A stretch of DNA of 55,185 nucleotides from NCBI GenBank assembly GCA_903919125.1, contig CAIXGS010000079.1:1-55185 (forward strand). Direction: 5' to 3'. The stretch's first letter is position 1. Each line of letters begins with the position of its first letter. The notes under the pieces are model-generated. The model did not search any database. It was not told the origin of the DNA and saw only the letters and a program-made list of their open reading frames with translations. The translations under genes and the position numbers were made by a program. The DNA comes from an uncultured Spartobacteria bacterium (GTDB taxonomy: Bacteria > Verrucomicrobiota > Verrucomicrobiia > Chthoniobacterales > Chthoniobacteraceae). Shown here piece by piece: positions 1 to 7,757 of the stretch.

Positions 1-123
1 CTCCTCCTTGTTGAAGTAAAAATCCCACGAAAGACGCCCTTAACTAAGTGCCATTCGTGTCTGTCCCCCTCGCGTCCCCTCGCGCCCCCTCGCGCCATCG
101 CTCACGCTTTCAGGTAGGTTCCG

Positions 124-410
124 ATGCCGGAGGCATCAAAGCCATTAGCCGGTCGGTTGAGCGAAGCGACACCACCGGATGCGATACAAAAAACACCACG
201 CATCCCATCGGGATGCCAGCCCTTCCATGCTGCTTGGCCATTGTTATTTCGCGCCGACGCCCAACGTGTTTCCCACACAAGATGGCTTGTCTTGCCCTTA
301 ACGCCTCGCCGCTAGCATCCCTCTGGGATGCAAGCCTTTTCAGCCTGACAAACCGGTGGTGTCGTCGCGTCGCTCCTCAACCTCCGTAATGGCTTTCATG
401 CCTCCGGCAT
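124..410. repeat. 287-bp element A, copy 1, with terminal inverted repeats
   Basis: The element starts with ATGCCGGAGGCAT (124-136) plus a ten-base extension and ends with the near-exact reverse complement of this 23-base stretch (388-410). Inside, a second inverted pair reads roughly CCGG..GAGCGAAGCGACACCACCGG on the left and CCGGTGGTGTCGTCGCG on the right. A copy of almost the same length lies at 39160-39444 in the opposite orientation. No convincing protein is encoded, so it looks like a non-autonomous MITE-like element. The rest of 1-600 holds no gene. Positions 52-69 carry a CATTCGTGTCTGTCCCC repeat copy, followed by short tandem CCCTCGCG units. Confidence 0.7.
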
Positions 411-489
411 GGCAAACCGCAGCATCCCCACGACGACTTTGGGCGACTCACCTAGGGTTAGGGGAAAAAGAGGGAAAAAGTGGAAGAAA

Positions 490-562
490 TGGAAAAGTGT
501 CTGTCCCCTGGTGGGCATTCGCGGTTACAAGAAAGGGAAAAGTGTCTGTCCCCTGGTGGGCA
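490..562. repeat. Direct pair of GTGTCTGTCCCC repeats
   Basis: Two copies of a roughly 27-base unit (490-517 and 535-562) contain AAAAGTGTCTGTCCCC followed by TGGTGGGCA and lie 45 bases apart. They belong to the dispersed family whose other strand reads GGGGACAGACACTTT. They sit just upstream of the alpha/beta hydrolase gene. No function is visible beyond being part of the repeat family. Confidence 0.7.
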
Positions 563-687
563 CCACTTTCCATCGGTTTCGATAAAAAGAGATCAAACTA
601 GGGTCAGTGTTCATTTTCTTTCATTCTCGCAGTGAGAGAACCGCCGTGAGAGAACCGCAAGGGACAGACACTTTCCGTCGCCTACTC

Positions 688-1611
688 ATGATGATCGGTT
701 CTTTCTCCGCCATGCTCCCCGGTTGCGCGTCCCTCACGCCTTATGAGGACGCCATTGCCAACCTTCCGCAGGAGAATTTCCTGACCTTTCGCGGTTACAA
801 AGTCCATGTGGAAGAATGCGGCCACGGCCCGCCGCTCCTGTTGCTGCACGGCTTTGCAGCTTCGACTTATTCCTTTCACAAGCTCGTGCCGCTGCTCGCG
901 GAACACTTCCGGGTCGTGGCCATGGACTACTATGGATTTGGCTACACGGAGCGTCCAAAGACGACGGAGGAATTCGGCATAAACGCGCAGTTAGAACTTA
1001 TCCGGCATGTCATGAAAGCGAAGCGGATGGGGCCGGCGACCGTCTTGGGTCATTCCTACGGAGGCACCCTGGCCCTACTGCTGGCGGAGTCTGATCGCAA
1101 TTTGGTCGAACGCCTCGTGCTGATCAGCGCGGTATCGGAATTTGGCGACGCGCCCGCTTGGCTGCGCTCCCCAGTCACGCGCTGGCTGGGTTACAACGCC
1201 AGCCGACTTTTGCTTTCGTCGCCGAAGCGTTTCCTCGAGCTGCAACGGCGGGCCTATTATCAGCAAGAAGTGCTCACCCCAGAGGTCGCGGAGGCCTATC
1301 GAGCACGGCTTTTGATCGAGGGATTAAAGGAAACTTACTTCGCTTTCACCGCCGGCATGACCAGCGGAGCCAGCCCTTCTTTGAATCTGACTAGCGTGGA
1401 GCTTCCCGTCCTCGTCATGGGCGGCCGACACGATCGCATCGTACCGCTGGAAAGCGCCCGGCGGTTGGCTGCGGCCCTCCCCGACGCGCGGTTCCTCGTC
1501 CTTGAGCAAAGCGGTCACTCCGCGCCGGAAGAAGAGCCAGCGACCGTGGCGGCGGCGATCCGGGATTTTGCTGGGCATTCGAATGGGAACCGCAGGGGAC
1601 AGACACTTTAA
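688..1611 (+). CDS. Lipoprotein alpha/beta hydrolase
   Basis: The product is a serine hydrolase of the alpha/beta-hydrolase fold, probably anchored as a lipoprotein outside the cytoplasm; its substrate is unknown. From ATG 688 it is 307 residues. A short signal ends in the lipobox MLPGC (Cys13). An HG motif forms the oxyanion region near residue 54. The nucleophile is Ser123 in GHSYGG, with Asp249 in GGRHD and His277 in SGHS completing the triad. An open frame continues upstream to a GTG at 607, but that part crosses a GGGACAGACACTTT repeat and would bury the signal peptide, so I start at 688. The last residues, RRGQTL, and the TAA stop are encoded by a second copy of the repeat at 1585-1609. 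The gene therefore sits between two direct copies. The fold call is firm; the specific activity is not. Confidence 0.85.
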   Translation: MMIGSFSAMLPGCASLTPYEDAIANLPQENFLTFRGYKVHVEECGHGPPLLLLHGFAASTYSFHKLVPLLAEHFRVVAMDYYGFGYTERPKTTEEFGINAQLELIRHVMKAKRMGPATVLGHSYGGTLALLLAESDRNLVERLVLISAVSEFGDAPAWLRSPVTRWLGYNASRLLLSSPKRFLELQRRAYYQQEVLTPEVAEAYRARLLIEGLKETYFAFTAGMTSGASPSLNLTSVELPVLVMGGRHDRIVPLESARRLAAALPDARFLVLEQSGHSAPEEEPATVAAAIRDFAGHSNGNRRGQTL

Positions 1612-1732
1612 TTGCTCAAAATGGGGGGTCTGCGTAGACGAATGCTAGATCTGTCCATTTTGTTGGATTGGATCCAGCAAAGGCTTTCCGAGCATTTCGA
1701 ACAGTGGAGCGCTTTGAAATGTCTGCTAAATT

Positions 1733-1782
1733 AGTCTTTTAAAAAGACTGATTTTAAACGATAGCGGTCTTTATGAAAGACC
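1733..1782 (+). promoter_or_regulatory. Paired 7-3-7 palindromes, the second centred on the start codon
   Basis: AGTCTTT-TAA-AAAGACT (1733-1749) and GGTCTTT-ATG-AAAGACC (1766-1782) are both perfect 7-base inverted repeats with a 3-base centre, and they share the core GTCTTT..AAAGAC. Their centres are 33 bases apart, about three helical turns. The ATG in the middle of the second is the start codon of the downstream ATPase gene. This looks like a two-site operator. As RNA, the second would place the AUG in a hairpin loop. The role is inferred. Confidence 0.55.
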
Positions 1783-3098
1783 ACTTACGCGAGGCAATCC
1801 GTCAGAAACTTGGGGATGCCTTAGAGCTCCCTTTTCCTAAATTGACCCCAAGGGAGGCTTCCACAGCCCCTCTAGAGGGAAAGTCTCGGGCGATTATCGG
1901 GATGCGTAGAGCTGGGAAAACAACTTTTCTTTATCAGTGCCTCGCGGCACGCCTTGCCGAGGGCGTCCCTCGCAACCAGCTGATGTATTTTAACTTTGAA
2001 GACGAACGTCTGGGGGAGATGGAGGCTGTGGATCTCGGGATGATCTTGGACGAGTATTACCGCTCTCATCCAGAATCTCGAAGAACAGAACGGGTAACTT
2101 GGTGTTTTGATGAAATTCAGGTGATCCCCGGCTGGGAAAAATTTATCCGGCGTGTGATGGACACTGAGAATGTGGAGATACTGCTCAGCGGCTCCTCTGC
2201 GAAGATGCTCAGCCGAGAAGTGGCCACAACGATGAGGGGACGATCTCTGGAAACGGTCATCACCCCATTTAGCTTTCATGAATTTGCGAGGGCACGCGGC
2301 CTGGCTCCGGTGGAGAGTTCGCTCATCAGTGGGCGCGAGCGGTCATCGTGGCTCGCCTGTTTTGATCAATATCTTGAAATTGGGGGCTTTCCTGAGGCAG
2401 GCAACGAGTCCCTCAGGAATCAACGGGTAACTTTGCTCCAAGGCTATGTAGATACAGTGCTGTTTCGAGACGTGGCAGAGAGGCACGGCATTGCCAATCT
2501 AGTGGCGTTACGAGCTTTTGTAAGACAACTACTCAGGCAACCGGCTAGTCCCCTGAGCGTGAGCAAGGTTTACGCAGATTTTCGTTCACGCGGGATCAGC
2601 ATAACAAAGGAGACCCTGTTGGCGATGCTTGCCCATCTGGAGGATGCGTTTCTAGTGTTCACACTACCCGTTGCAAGCCGCTCGGAACGCAGACAACAAG
2701 TGAATCCCCGCAAACTGTACCTTGCTGACCACTCGCTAGCCGCTGCCTACAACCCACTCAAAAACAGTGACCGAGGACATTATCTGGAAAACATCGTCGC
2801 CTGTGAACTACTGCGTCAGAACTGGAGCTTGGCCTATGTCAAAACGGTGCAGGGGCATGAGGTTGACTTCCTCGCCACCCAATCGGACGGAGGCACCCAA
2901 CTCATCCAAGTAGCCGCTGAGATTGAAAATGAATCAACTTTTCAAAGGGAGGTTCGGTCTTTGGTGGGGGCTTCAAAAGAGTTCCCAGAAGCACGGAAAA
3001 TTCTACTGACCGAAGACACCCCACCGCGTGGCTTCAGTTTACCAGAGGGTATCGAAGTGATTCCAATATGGCACTGGCTGCTCCGCCCCACCCAGTGA
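1773..3098 (+). CDS. AAA_14/DUF4143 family ATPase
   Basis: This is a 441-residue P-loop ATPase of the widespread AAA_14 plus DUF4143 type. The Walker A motif is GMRRAGKTT at residues 43-51 and a Walker B-like WCFDEIQ lies at 110-116 (Asp113, Glu114). The C-terminal DUF4143 region contains HEVDF near residues 362-366 followed by a beta-strand, reminiscent of PD-(D/E)xK nuclease cores, but catalysis is not proven. Length and domain order are normal for the family. The physiological role of these proteins is poorly known; they are often patchily distributed. The gene stands alone between repeat-rich stretches, and its start codon lies in the middle of a palindrome, which suggests autoregulation. 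Confidence 0.85.
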   Translation: MKDHLREAIRQKLGDALELPFPKLTPREASTAPLEGKSRAIIGMRRAGKTTFLYQCLAARLAEGVPRNQLMYFNFEDERLGEMEAVDLGMILDEYYRSHPESRRTERVTWCFDEIQVIPGWEKFIRRVMDTENVEILLSGSSAKMLSREVATTMRGRSLETVITPFSFHEFARARGLAPVESSLISGRERSSWLACFDQYLEIGGFPEAGNESLRNQRVTLLQGYVDTVLFRDVAERHGIANLVALRAFVRQLLRQPASPLSVSKVYADFRSRGISITKETLLAMLAHLEDAFLVFTLPVASRSERRQQVNPRKLYLADHSLAAAYNPLKNSDRGHYLENIVACELLRQNWSLAYVKTVQGHEVDFLATQSDGGTQLIQVAAEIENESTFQREVRSLVGASKEFPEARKILLTEDTPPRGFSLPEGIEVIPIWHWLLRPTQ

Positions 3099-3167
3099 TT
3101 CGGACAATGGTGTCCTTACCAACAGGCAAACTGACGCAAGGTACGCCAGCCACAAATAGAGTGGAGG

Positions 3168-3268
3168 GACGCGGGGGACAGACACTTTCTACCCTTCCTT
3201 TTCAACTCCTTTTGCCGTCGCGACTACTCGCAAAATCGGGAGTAAGGAAAGTGTCTGTCCCCCGCGTC
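3168..3268. repeat. REPIN-like inverted pair of GGGGACAGACACTTT units
   Basis: A perfect 22-base inverted repeat (3168-3189 and 3247-3268) with core GGGGGACAGACACTTTC flanks a 57-base loop. Two REP-like units facing each other around a short spacer is the layout of a REPIN, which is known to be moved by REP-associated tyrosine transposases. No such transposase is in the window. This element fills most of the gap between the ATPase gene and the next gene. Confidence 0.7.
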
Positions 3269-3394
3269 TCTGTTTCTCCAGTTGGCCGTCGTGGTGGCCT
3301 CGGTTTCGATTCTGACTCGGCTCCGGCTCTTCTGGTTGATTAGCTTGTGCGTCGGAGCCTTGGGCGCGGTGATCGGTCTGAGTACTTATTGGAT

Positions 3395-3853
3395 TTAGTT
3401 TTTCTGGAACAACCGGATCCAGGCCGGGAAGGACGTGACCACCAGAGCCGTTCCGAGAAGTCCGAGCAGACTGGGGAGTTCTGCATTGAAACTGAACACG
3501 CACCACGCGGTCACGATCCAGAAAAAGAGATTGCCGGAAGCCACCGCGTAAACCCACGAGGCAAAGCGGTGTTGATCTCGGAAAAAATTCATCTCTCGGA
3601 TCCGGGGGGTGTTCTGGGTGTTTTTCGAGACGAGGCGCAGAAAAACAACGGGGCTAAGATTCAGTGCGATGATTCCCACCGCCCAGAGCCACAATACCCG
3701 AAAATCGTCCGTGTAGTGGTGAAGGAACCAAGTGGCAGTGAGAGTCGCCAACACATTACCCGTTGCTCCGACGTAGATCACCAAGGGGAACTGGCCCATG
3801 TCTTCTAGGGCGTTCATTTCATGCAATCGCTTGGCGGGAGTCGGGGAATTCAT
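3395..3853 (-). CDS. Hypothetical inner-membrane protein
   Basis: From ATG 3853 the product is about 152 residues with roughly four hydrophobic segments: near FPLVIYVGATGNVLATL, LWLWAVGIIALNLSPVVF, FASWVYAVASGNLFFWIVTA and LLGLLGTALVVTSF. The charge pattern fits a small integral membrane protein. I do not recognise a family. The frame stays open up to an alternative start at 3895, and an internal Met at 3817 is also possible. Both neighbours are repeats, and the plus-strand frame opposite looks like a shadow. Coding is likely from its composition; the function is unknown. Confidence 0.6.
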   Translation of the reverse strand: MNSPTPAKRLHEMNALEDMGQFPLVIYVGATGNVLATLTATWFLHHYTDDFRVLWLWAVGIIALNLSPVVFLRLVSKNTQNTPRIREMNFFRDQHRFASWVYAVASGNLFFWIVTAWCVFSFNAELPSLLGLLGTALVVTSFPAWIRLFQKN

Positions 3854-3934
3854 GACGCCACAGTCTGGCACGCCTTTCGATTTGTGCCAGTCCATCGGTG
3901 CAAAAGTGGCCTTCTATCGGCTGCCATAAAAAGG

Positions 3935-4150
3935 GTGAGAGCCCTTTTGCTGTTTTGTCTTCTGCTGGGAATCACGGCGTGTTCGCGTTCGCCCGAGGCG
4001 GCAACACCCGTCAACTCCCGAAGTTGGCCTTCACGCACGACTGGGTGTGAGGGAATTGGGTGTGAGGGGACAGACACTTTCCGCCGCATCACGCCCTGTT
4101 TTCCAACGCACGAATCGCAAGCCTTGCCAGAACAAGGGGCGCCGGACTAA
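3935..4150 (+). pseudogene. Truncated lipoprotein gene running into a repeat
   Basis: From GTG 3935 the frame encodes a good lipoprotein signal (RALLLFCLLLGITACS, lipobox ITAC). After about 25 further residues it runs into low-complexity sequence and a GGGGACAGACACTTT repeat at 4066-4080. The mature part has no recognisable domain. I infer the 5' end of a secreted lipoprotein gene whose remainder was replaced by repeat DNA. It could still be a very small intact lipoprotein. Confidence 0.35.
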
Positions 4151-4375
4151 TGCAACCCATTCAGGGTTAGTGGCTTGCTGGGATGACCAAGGGTAGGTCC
4201 TCCTGCGTCGACCCAACCCTGGGCTGGAAGATTCAACGCCCTTGGCGTTGGCAATCCAAATTCAACTGCGAGAAAGGAACACCAAGGGTGTTCAATCATC
4301 CAGCCCAGGGTTGCGCGCTGCGGGCTACCCTGGGTCACGCCCACAAAATGAGCCACAACCCTGCAGGGGTTGCAT
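4150..4375. repeat. 226-bp element B with ATGCAACCC ends
   Basis: The element begins ATGCAACCC and ends GGGTTGCAT, a perfect 9-base terminal inverted repeat. Internally CAACCCTGGGCTGG (near 4214) is repeated inverted as CCAGCCCAGGGTTG (near 4300). GGGGACAGACACTTT-family copies face each other on either side (4066-4080 and 4399-4412). Half of the same element, in the other orientation, lies at 44654-44765. There is no coding potential. It fills the gap before the sulfatase gene. Confidence 0.6.
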
Positions 4376-4481
4376 AAGCCTCCCTTGAAGGAGAGGCCAA
4401 GTGTCTGTCCCCTGCCCCACTACCCCACTTAACTTCGAGTCTGATTTATTTCTAAGATCCAGAGATCCGATTTGGTGCCCG

Positions 4482-5954
4482 TTATCGGCCCTTTGCCATC
4501 TCTGCCCCGAGAACTGCTTTCATTTGAGCAAGACGCTCGGTTTGAGTGGAAGCCAGATCCACCTTTTCTTCCAAATCCTGAGCGAGATCGTAGAGCTCGA
4601 AAGCTCCTTTTTTTGCCTGGACCAATTTCCAAGTACCGACTCGAAGAGCGAGTGGGGCTTCTCCATTGTTCTGTAGGACGAGCTGTTCGCGACCCTTGTT
4701 TCCCTTGGAACCCAACAGCGCTGGGAGAACATTCACGGAGTCTGGAATCGCGTCCTTGGGGACATTTTGCTCGGTGAGCGCAGCAAATGTCGCGGGCAAA
4801 TCCACAAGCCCGACTAAGGCATCCGATGTGGCATTCTCGGGAACGTGTCCCGGCCAACGCACGAGGAATGGAACCCGGTGCCCGCCCTCATAGAGGCTAC
4901 CTTTTTGACCGCGCAAGATCCCGTTCGGAGTCTGCAAGCTGTGCAGTTCGTTGGTACCGTCATCATAAGTATCTTTGAGGGCGCCGCCGTTGTCGGAGCT
5001 GAACACGATGAGCGTGTCTTTACTGATCCCCTTCTTCTCAAGTGCGGCCAAGACTTGTCCGACTGTCCAATCGAGCTGATGAATCACATCTCCACGCCAG
5101 CCACACCCGCTCGTTCCTCGAAAACGAGGATGGGGAACCATAGGTTCATGAATATCATGTGTGGCGAGATAGAGGAAAAACGGTTTATCGGACTGCTGCT
5201 TCTCGATGAAGCCAACCGCTTTCTCCGTCAGTTTGTCCGCCATATCCTCGTCTTTCCACAGCGCAGATTTTCCACCCGTCATATAACCGATCCGAGAAAT
5301 TCCGTTTACGATGGTTTGCGAATGGGACTTGTCCGCTTTGATTTTTAAGAGATCGGGGCGCTCCAGTCCGGTTGGGTCCGTCCCGATTCGTTTGCCGTAA
5401 CTGACCTCGATGGGATCCGCAGGATCCAGACCCACGACTCGGTGGTTTTCCACAAAGACACAGGGCACCCGATCGCCGGTCGCCGGAATGAAGAATGCAT
5501 AATCAAATCCCACTTCCAAAGGACCTGGTTTGATCTCGCCATTGAAGTTCGGGACGGTATCCCCCAGCCCAAGATGCCATTTTCCCACGATCCCCGTGGT
5601 GTAGCCGGCACTCTTGAGAATGGAGGGAAGCGTGGGTGCATTTTGGGGAATGAGCAGAGCGGCATCTCCGGGGGCGATGCCAGTTCCCTTTTGACGCCAC
5701 CCGTATTTTCCGGTCATCAATGCAAACCGAGTCGGGGTGCAAACAGAGGCGGTGGAATGCGCGTCTCGGAAACGAGTCCCCTCTTTTGCGAGACGATCGA
5801 TGTTCGGGGTTTGAACCTTGTTTGCACCGTAACACCCGACATCCCCGTAGCCGAGGTCGTCACTGAGGATGAAGATGATATTCGGAGTAAGGGCCGGTTT
5901 AGCGGAGGCGTAGGCGGGGACACTGAGCAGAAGCAGCAGGAAGAGTTTTTTCAT
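4482..5954 (-). CDS. Secreted formylglycine sulfatase (arylsulfatase type)
   Basis: This is a 490-residue type I sulfatase that would hydrolyse sulfate esters, probably on a polysaccharide, in the periplasm. It has a clear signal peptide (MKKLFLLLLLSVPAYASA). The metal-binding start NIIFILSDDLGYGD places Asp32-Asp33, and the signature CTPTR at residues 72-76 has Cys72 as the formylglycine precursor. IVGKWHLG and a late SSDNGG motif are also present. A longer TTG start at 6020 would hide the signal peptide, so I use the ATG at 5954. A maturating enzyme is needed but none is in the window. The stretch from here to about 6249 holds no other gene. Substrate specificity cannot be read by eye. Confidence 0.92.
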   Translation of the reverse strand: MKKLFLLLLLSVPAYASAKPALTPNIIFILSDDLGYGDVGCYGANKVQTPNIDRLAKEGTRFRDAHSTASVCTPTRFALMTGKYGWRQKGTGIAPGDAALLIPQNAPTLPSILKSAGYTTGIVGKWHLGLGDTVPNFNGEIKPGPLEVGFDYAFFIPATGDRVPCVFVENHRVVGLDPADPIEVSYGKRIGTDPTGLERPDLLKIKADKSHSQTIVNGISRIGYMTGGKSALWKDEDMADKLTEKAVGFIEKQQSDKPFFLYLATHDIHEPMVPHPRFRGTSGCGWRGDVIHQLDWTVGQVLAALEKKGISKDTLIVFSSDNGGALKDTYDDGTNELHSLQTPNGILRGQKGSLYEGGHRVPFLVRWPGHVPENATSDALVGLVDLPATFAALTEQNVPKDAIPDSVNVLPALLGSKGNKGREQLVLQNNGEAPLALRVGTWKLVQAKKGAFELYDLAQDLEEKVDLASTQTERLAQMKAVLGAEMAKGR

Positions 5955-6249
5955 GGGGGCAAGGGAGTGGTGGAAAGTAGTAGCGTGAGCGGTTTCGCGA
6001 TAAAACAAGAAACGGCGCAAGCCTCGCCGAACTCCGTCGCGGCGATATTAGGGAAATGCTTTTCACCCCATGGCACGATTTCTTCAGCCTGGACGCAGGT
6101 GCGTTAAACCTCCGCTGGTTGTGCCGATGCGCCTCCCTAAGTTGGCACCACCGCGGCGACAACTCTGACGGCAAAAGCCATGGTGCACTTGCGGCGGTCT
6201 ATGATCATGATGTGTCGTTTTGACTAGAATATTGCTTCGGGCTCGTGCT

Positions 6250-7752
6250 TCACGCGATCAGCTCCTTAATTACATGCCCGTGCACATCGGTGAGGCGGCG
6301 GTCGATGCCGTTGCTGCGGTAGGTGAGCTTGGTGTGGTCGATGCCGAGTTGGTGAAGGATGGTAGCGTGTATATCGTAGCAGGTGGTGGGATTGGAGCGA
6401 TCGAGGGGTTTGTAGCCCCATTGATCGGATTCACCAGCGGTGGTGCCGCCTTTGATACCACCACCGCAGAGCCAGTTGGTGAAGACGTAGGGATTGTGGT
6501 CGCGCCCTTTGCCACCGCCTTGAGAGCTCGGCATGCGGCCAAACTCAGTGGTCCAGAGGATGATGGTGTCCTCAAGCAGACCGCGCTGTTTGAGGTCGCG
6601 AATGAGGGCGCTGGCTCCTCGGGCGAAACCTCGCGCGAGCGGGCCGTGGTCGCGCTCGACATCCTCGTGGCTGTCCCAGTTGCGCCTAGGAAAGCCGTTG
6701 TCGTTGCCGCTCCAGATTTGCACGAAGCGCACACCCCGTTCGAGAAGTCGCCGGGCGGCGAGACATTTGCGTCCAAATATGTCCATCTCCTCCTCGGCGT
6801 TAATGGTCTTCGGCCAGTCTTTCACGTCGTCGCGGATGCCATACATCGCCTTGGTGGCGGCGGATTCTTTGGAGATGTCGAGAGCCTCGGGCGCAGCGAG
6901 CTGCATCTTGGCGGCGAGTTCGTAACTGCGGATGCGTGCGTCCAGACGTTCATCACCGAGGCGCGTGGCCGCGTGAGTCGCGTTGAGCCGGGCGAGCAAG
7001 GCACCTCCCTCGCGCTCGCTGGCGGAGGTGATGAAGTCGCCCCGCTTTGCGTCGGGGAAAAGGTCCACGATGGGCGTCTCGCTGCCAGGATAAATGACGG
7101 TGCCCTGATGCTGCGCGGGTAGAAAGGCGGCATCCCAGTTTTTGGTGCCGTTGGAGGCGAGTCCGCGATGGTCGGGCAGCACGACGTAGGCGGGCAGGTT
7201 GTCATTCATCGAACCAAGCCCGTAGCTCACCCATGATCCAGCGCTAGGAAAGCCGGGCCGGTTGAAGCCAGTGCTCTGAAGAAGTGTGCCCTGCGAGTGA
7301 ACTCCAGTCTTGCCGACGAGGTTGTGAATCCATGCGATTTCATCCACCACGCTGCCGAGGTCGGCGACGACTTCGCCGAGCATCTTGCCGCTCTGTCCGT
7401 GGGACTGGAAATCCCACACGGGTTTCTTCCACGGGCCCAGTCCGTTTTGGAACGCCTCCACGGCCTCGCCAAAGTCGCTGGGTTGGCCGTGGCGCTTCAC
7501 GAGTTCGGGTTTGAAATCAAAGAGGTCCAGATGGCTGGCCGCGCCCGCCATAAAGAGTTGCACGACGCGCTTGGCCCTAGGCGGATGATGCAGCTTGCCG
7601 CTGAGGATGCTGGGTAACTCGCCGGCACGGGCTTGTTCCGTACCCATTAAAGCGGCGAGCGCTATGCCACCGAGACCGCCTCCACTTTGCCAAAGGAAGT
7701 CGCGGCGGTTCATCGTAGAGGGGGTGGTAGAACGATGGAAAGGTGAGTTCAT
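6250..7752 (-). CDS. DUF1501 family protein, Tat-exported
   Basis: A Tat signal (NRRDFLWQSGGGLGGIALAAL) is followed by a DUF1501 domain with the usual landmarks: HLDLFDFKPEL, DEIAWIHNLVGKTGVHSQG, TEFGRMPSSQGGGKGRDHNP and a final DIHATILHQLGIDHTKLTYRS. I know DUF1501 as an alkaline-phosphatase-like fold found almost always beside PSD1 proteins; its reaction is unknown. The ATG at 7752 lies 5 bases after the PSD1 stop; a second Met at 7713 starts directly at the Tat motif and may be the true start. It is translationally linked to the upstream PSD1 gene, so the two probably act together in the periplasm. Confidence 0.9.
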   Translation of the reverse strand: MNSPFHRSTTPSTMNRRDFLWQSGGGLGGIALAALMGTEQARAGELPSILSGKLHHPPRAKRVVQLFMAGAASHLDLFDFKPELVKRHGQPSDFGEAVEAFQNGLGPWKKPVWDFQSHGQSGKMLGEVVADLGSVVDEIAWIHNLVGKTGVHSQGTLLQSTGFNRPGFPSAGSWVSYGLGSMNDNLPAYVVLPDHRGLASNGTKNWDAAFLPAQHQGTVIYPGSETPIVDLFPDAKRGDFITSASEREGGALLARLNATHAATRLGDERLDARIRSYELAAKMQLAAPEALDISKESAATKAMYGIRDDVKDWPKTINAEEEMDIFGRKCLAARRLLERGVRFVQIWSGNDNGFPRRNWDSHEDVERDHGPLARGFARGASALIRDLKQRGLLEDTIILWTTEFGRMPSSQGGGKGRDHNPYVFTNWLCGGGIKGGTTAGESDQWGYKPLDRSNPTTCYDIHATILHQLGIDHTKLTYRSNGIDRRLTDVHGHVIKELIA

Positions 7753-7757
7753 AGCAG

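Noticed and set aside
3347-3808. 153-residue plus-strand open frame
   Set aside because: The opposite strand encodes a plausible four-helix membrane protein; this frame is hydrophilic with no motif.
6220-7122. 300-residue plus-strand open frame
   Set aside because: It lies opposite the DUF1501 gene, whose motifs and signal peptide are clear; the composition (valine/glycine-rich) is typical of an antisense shadow.
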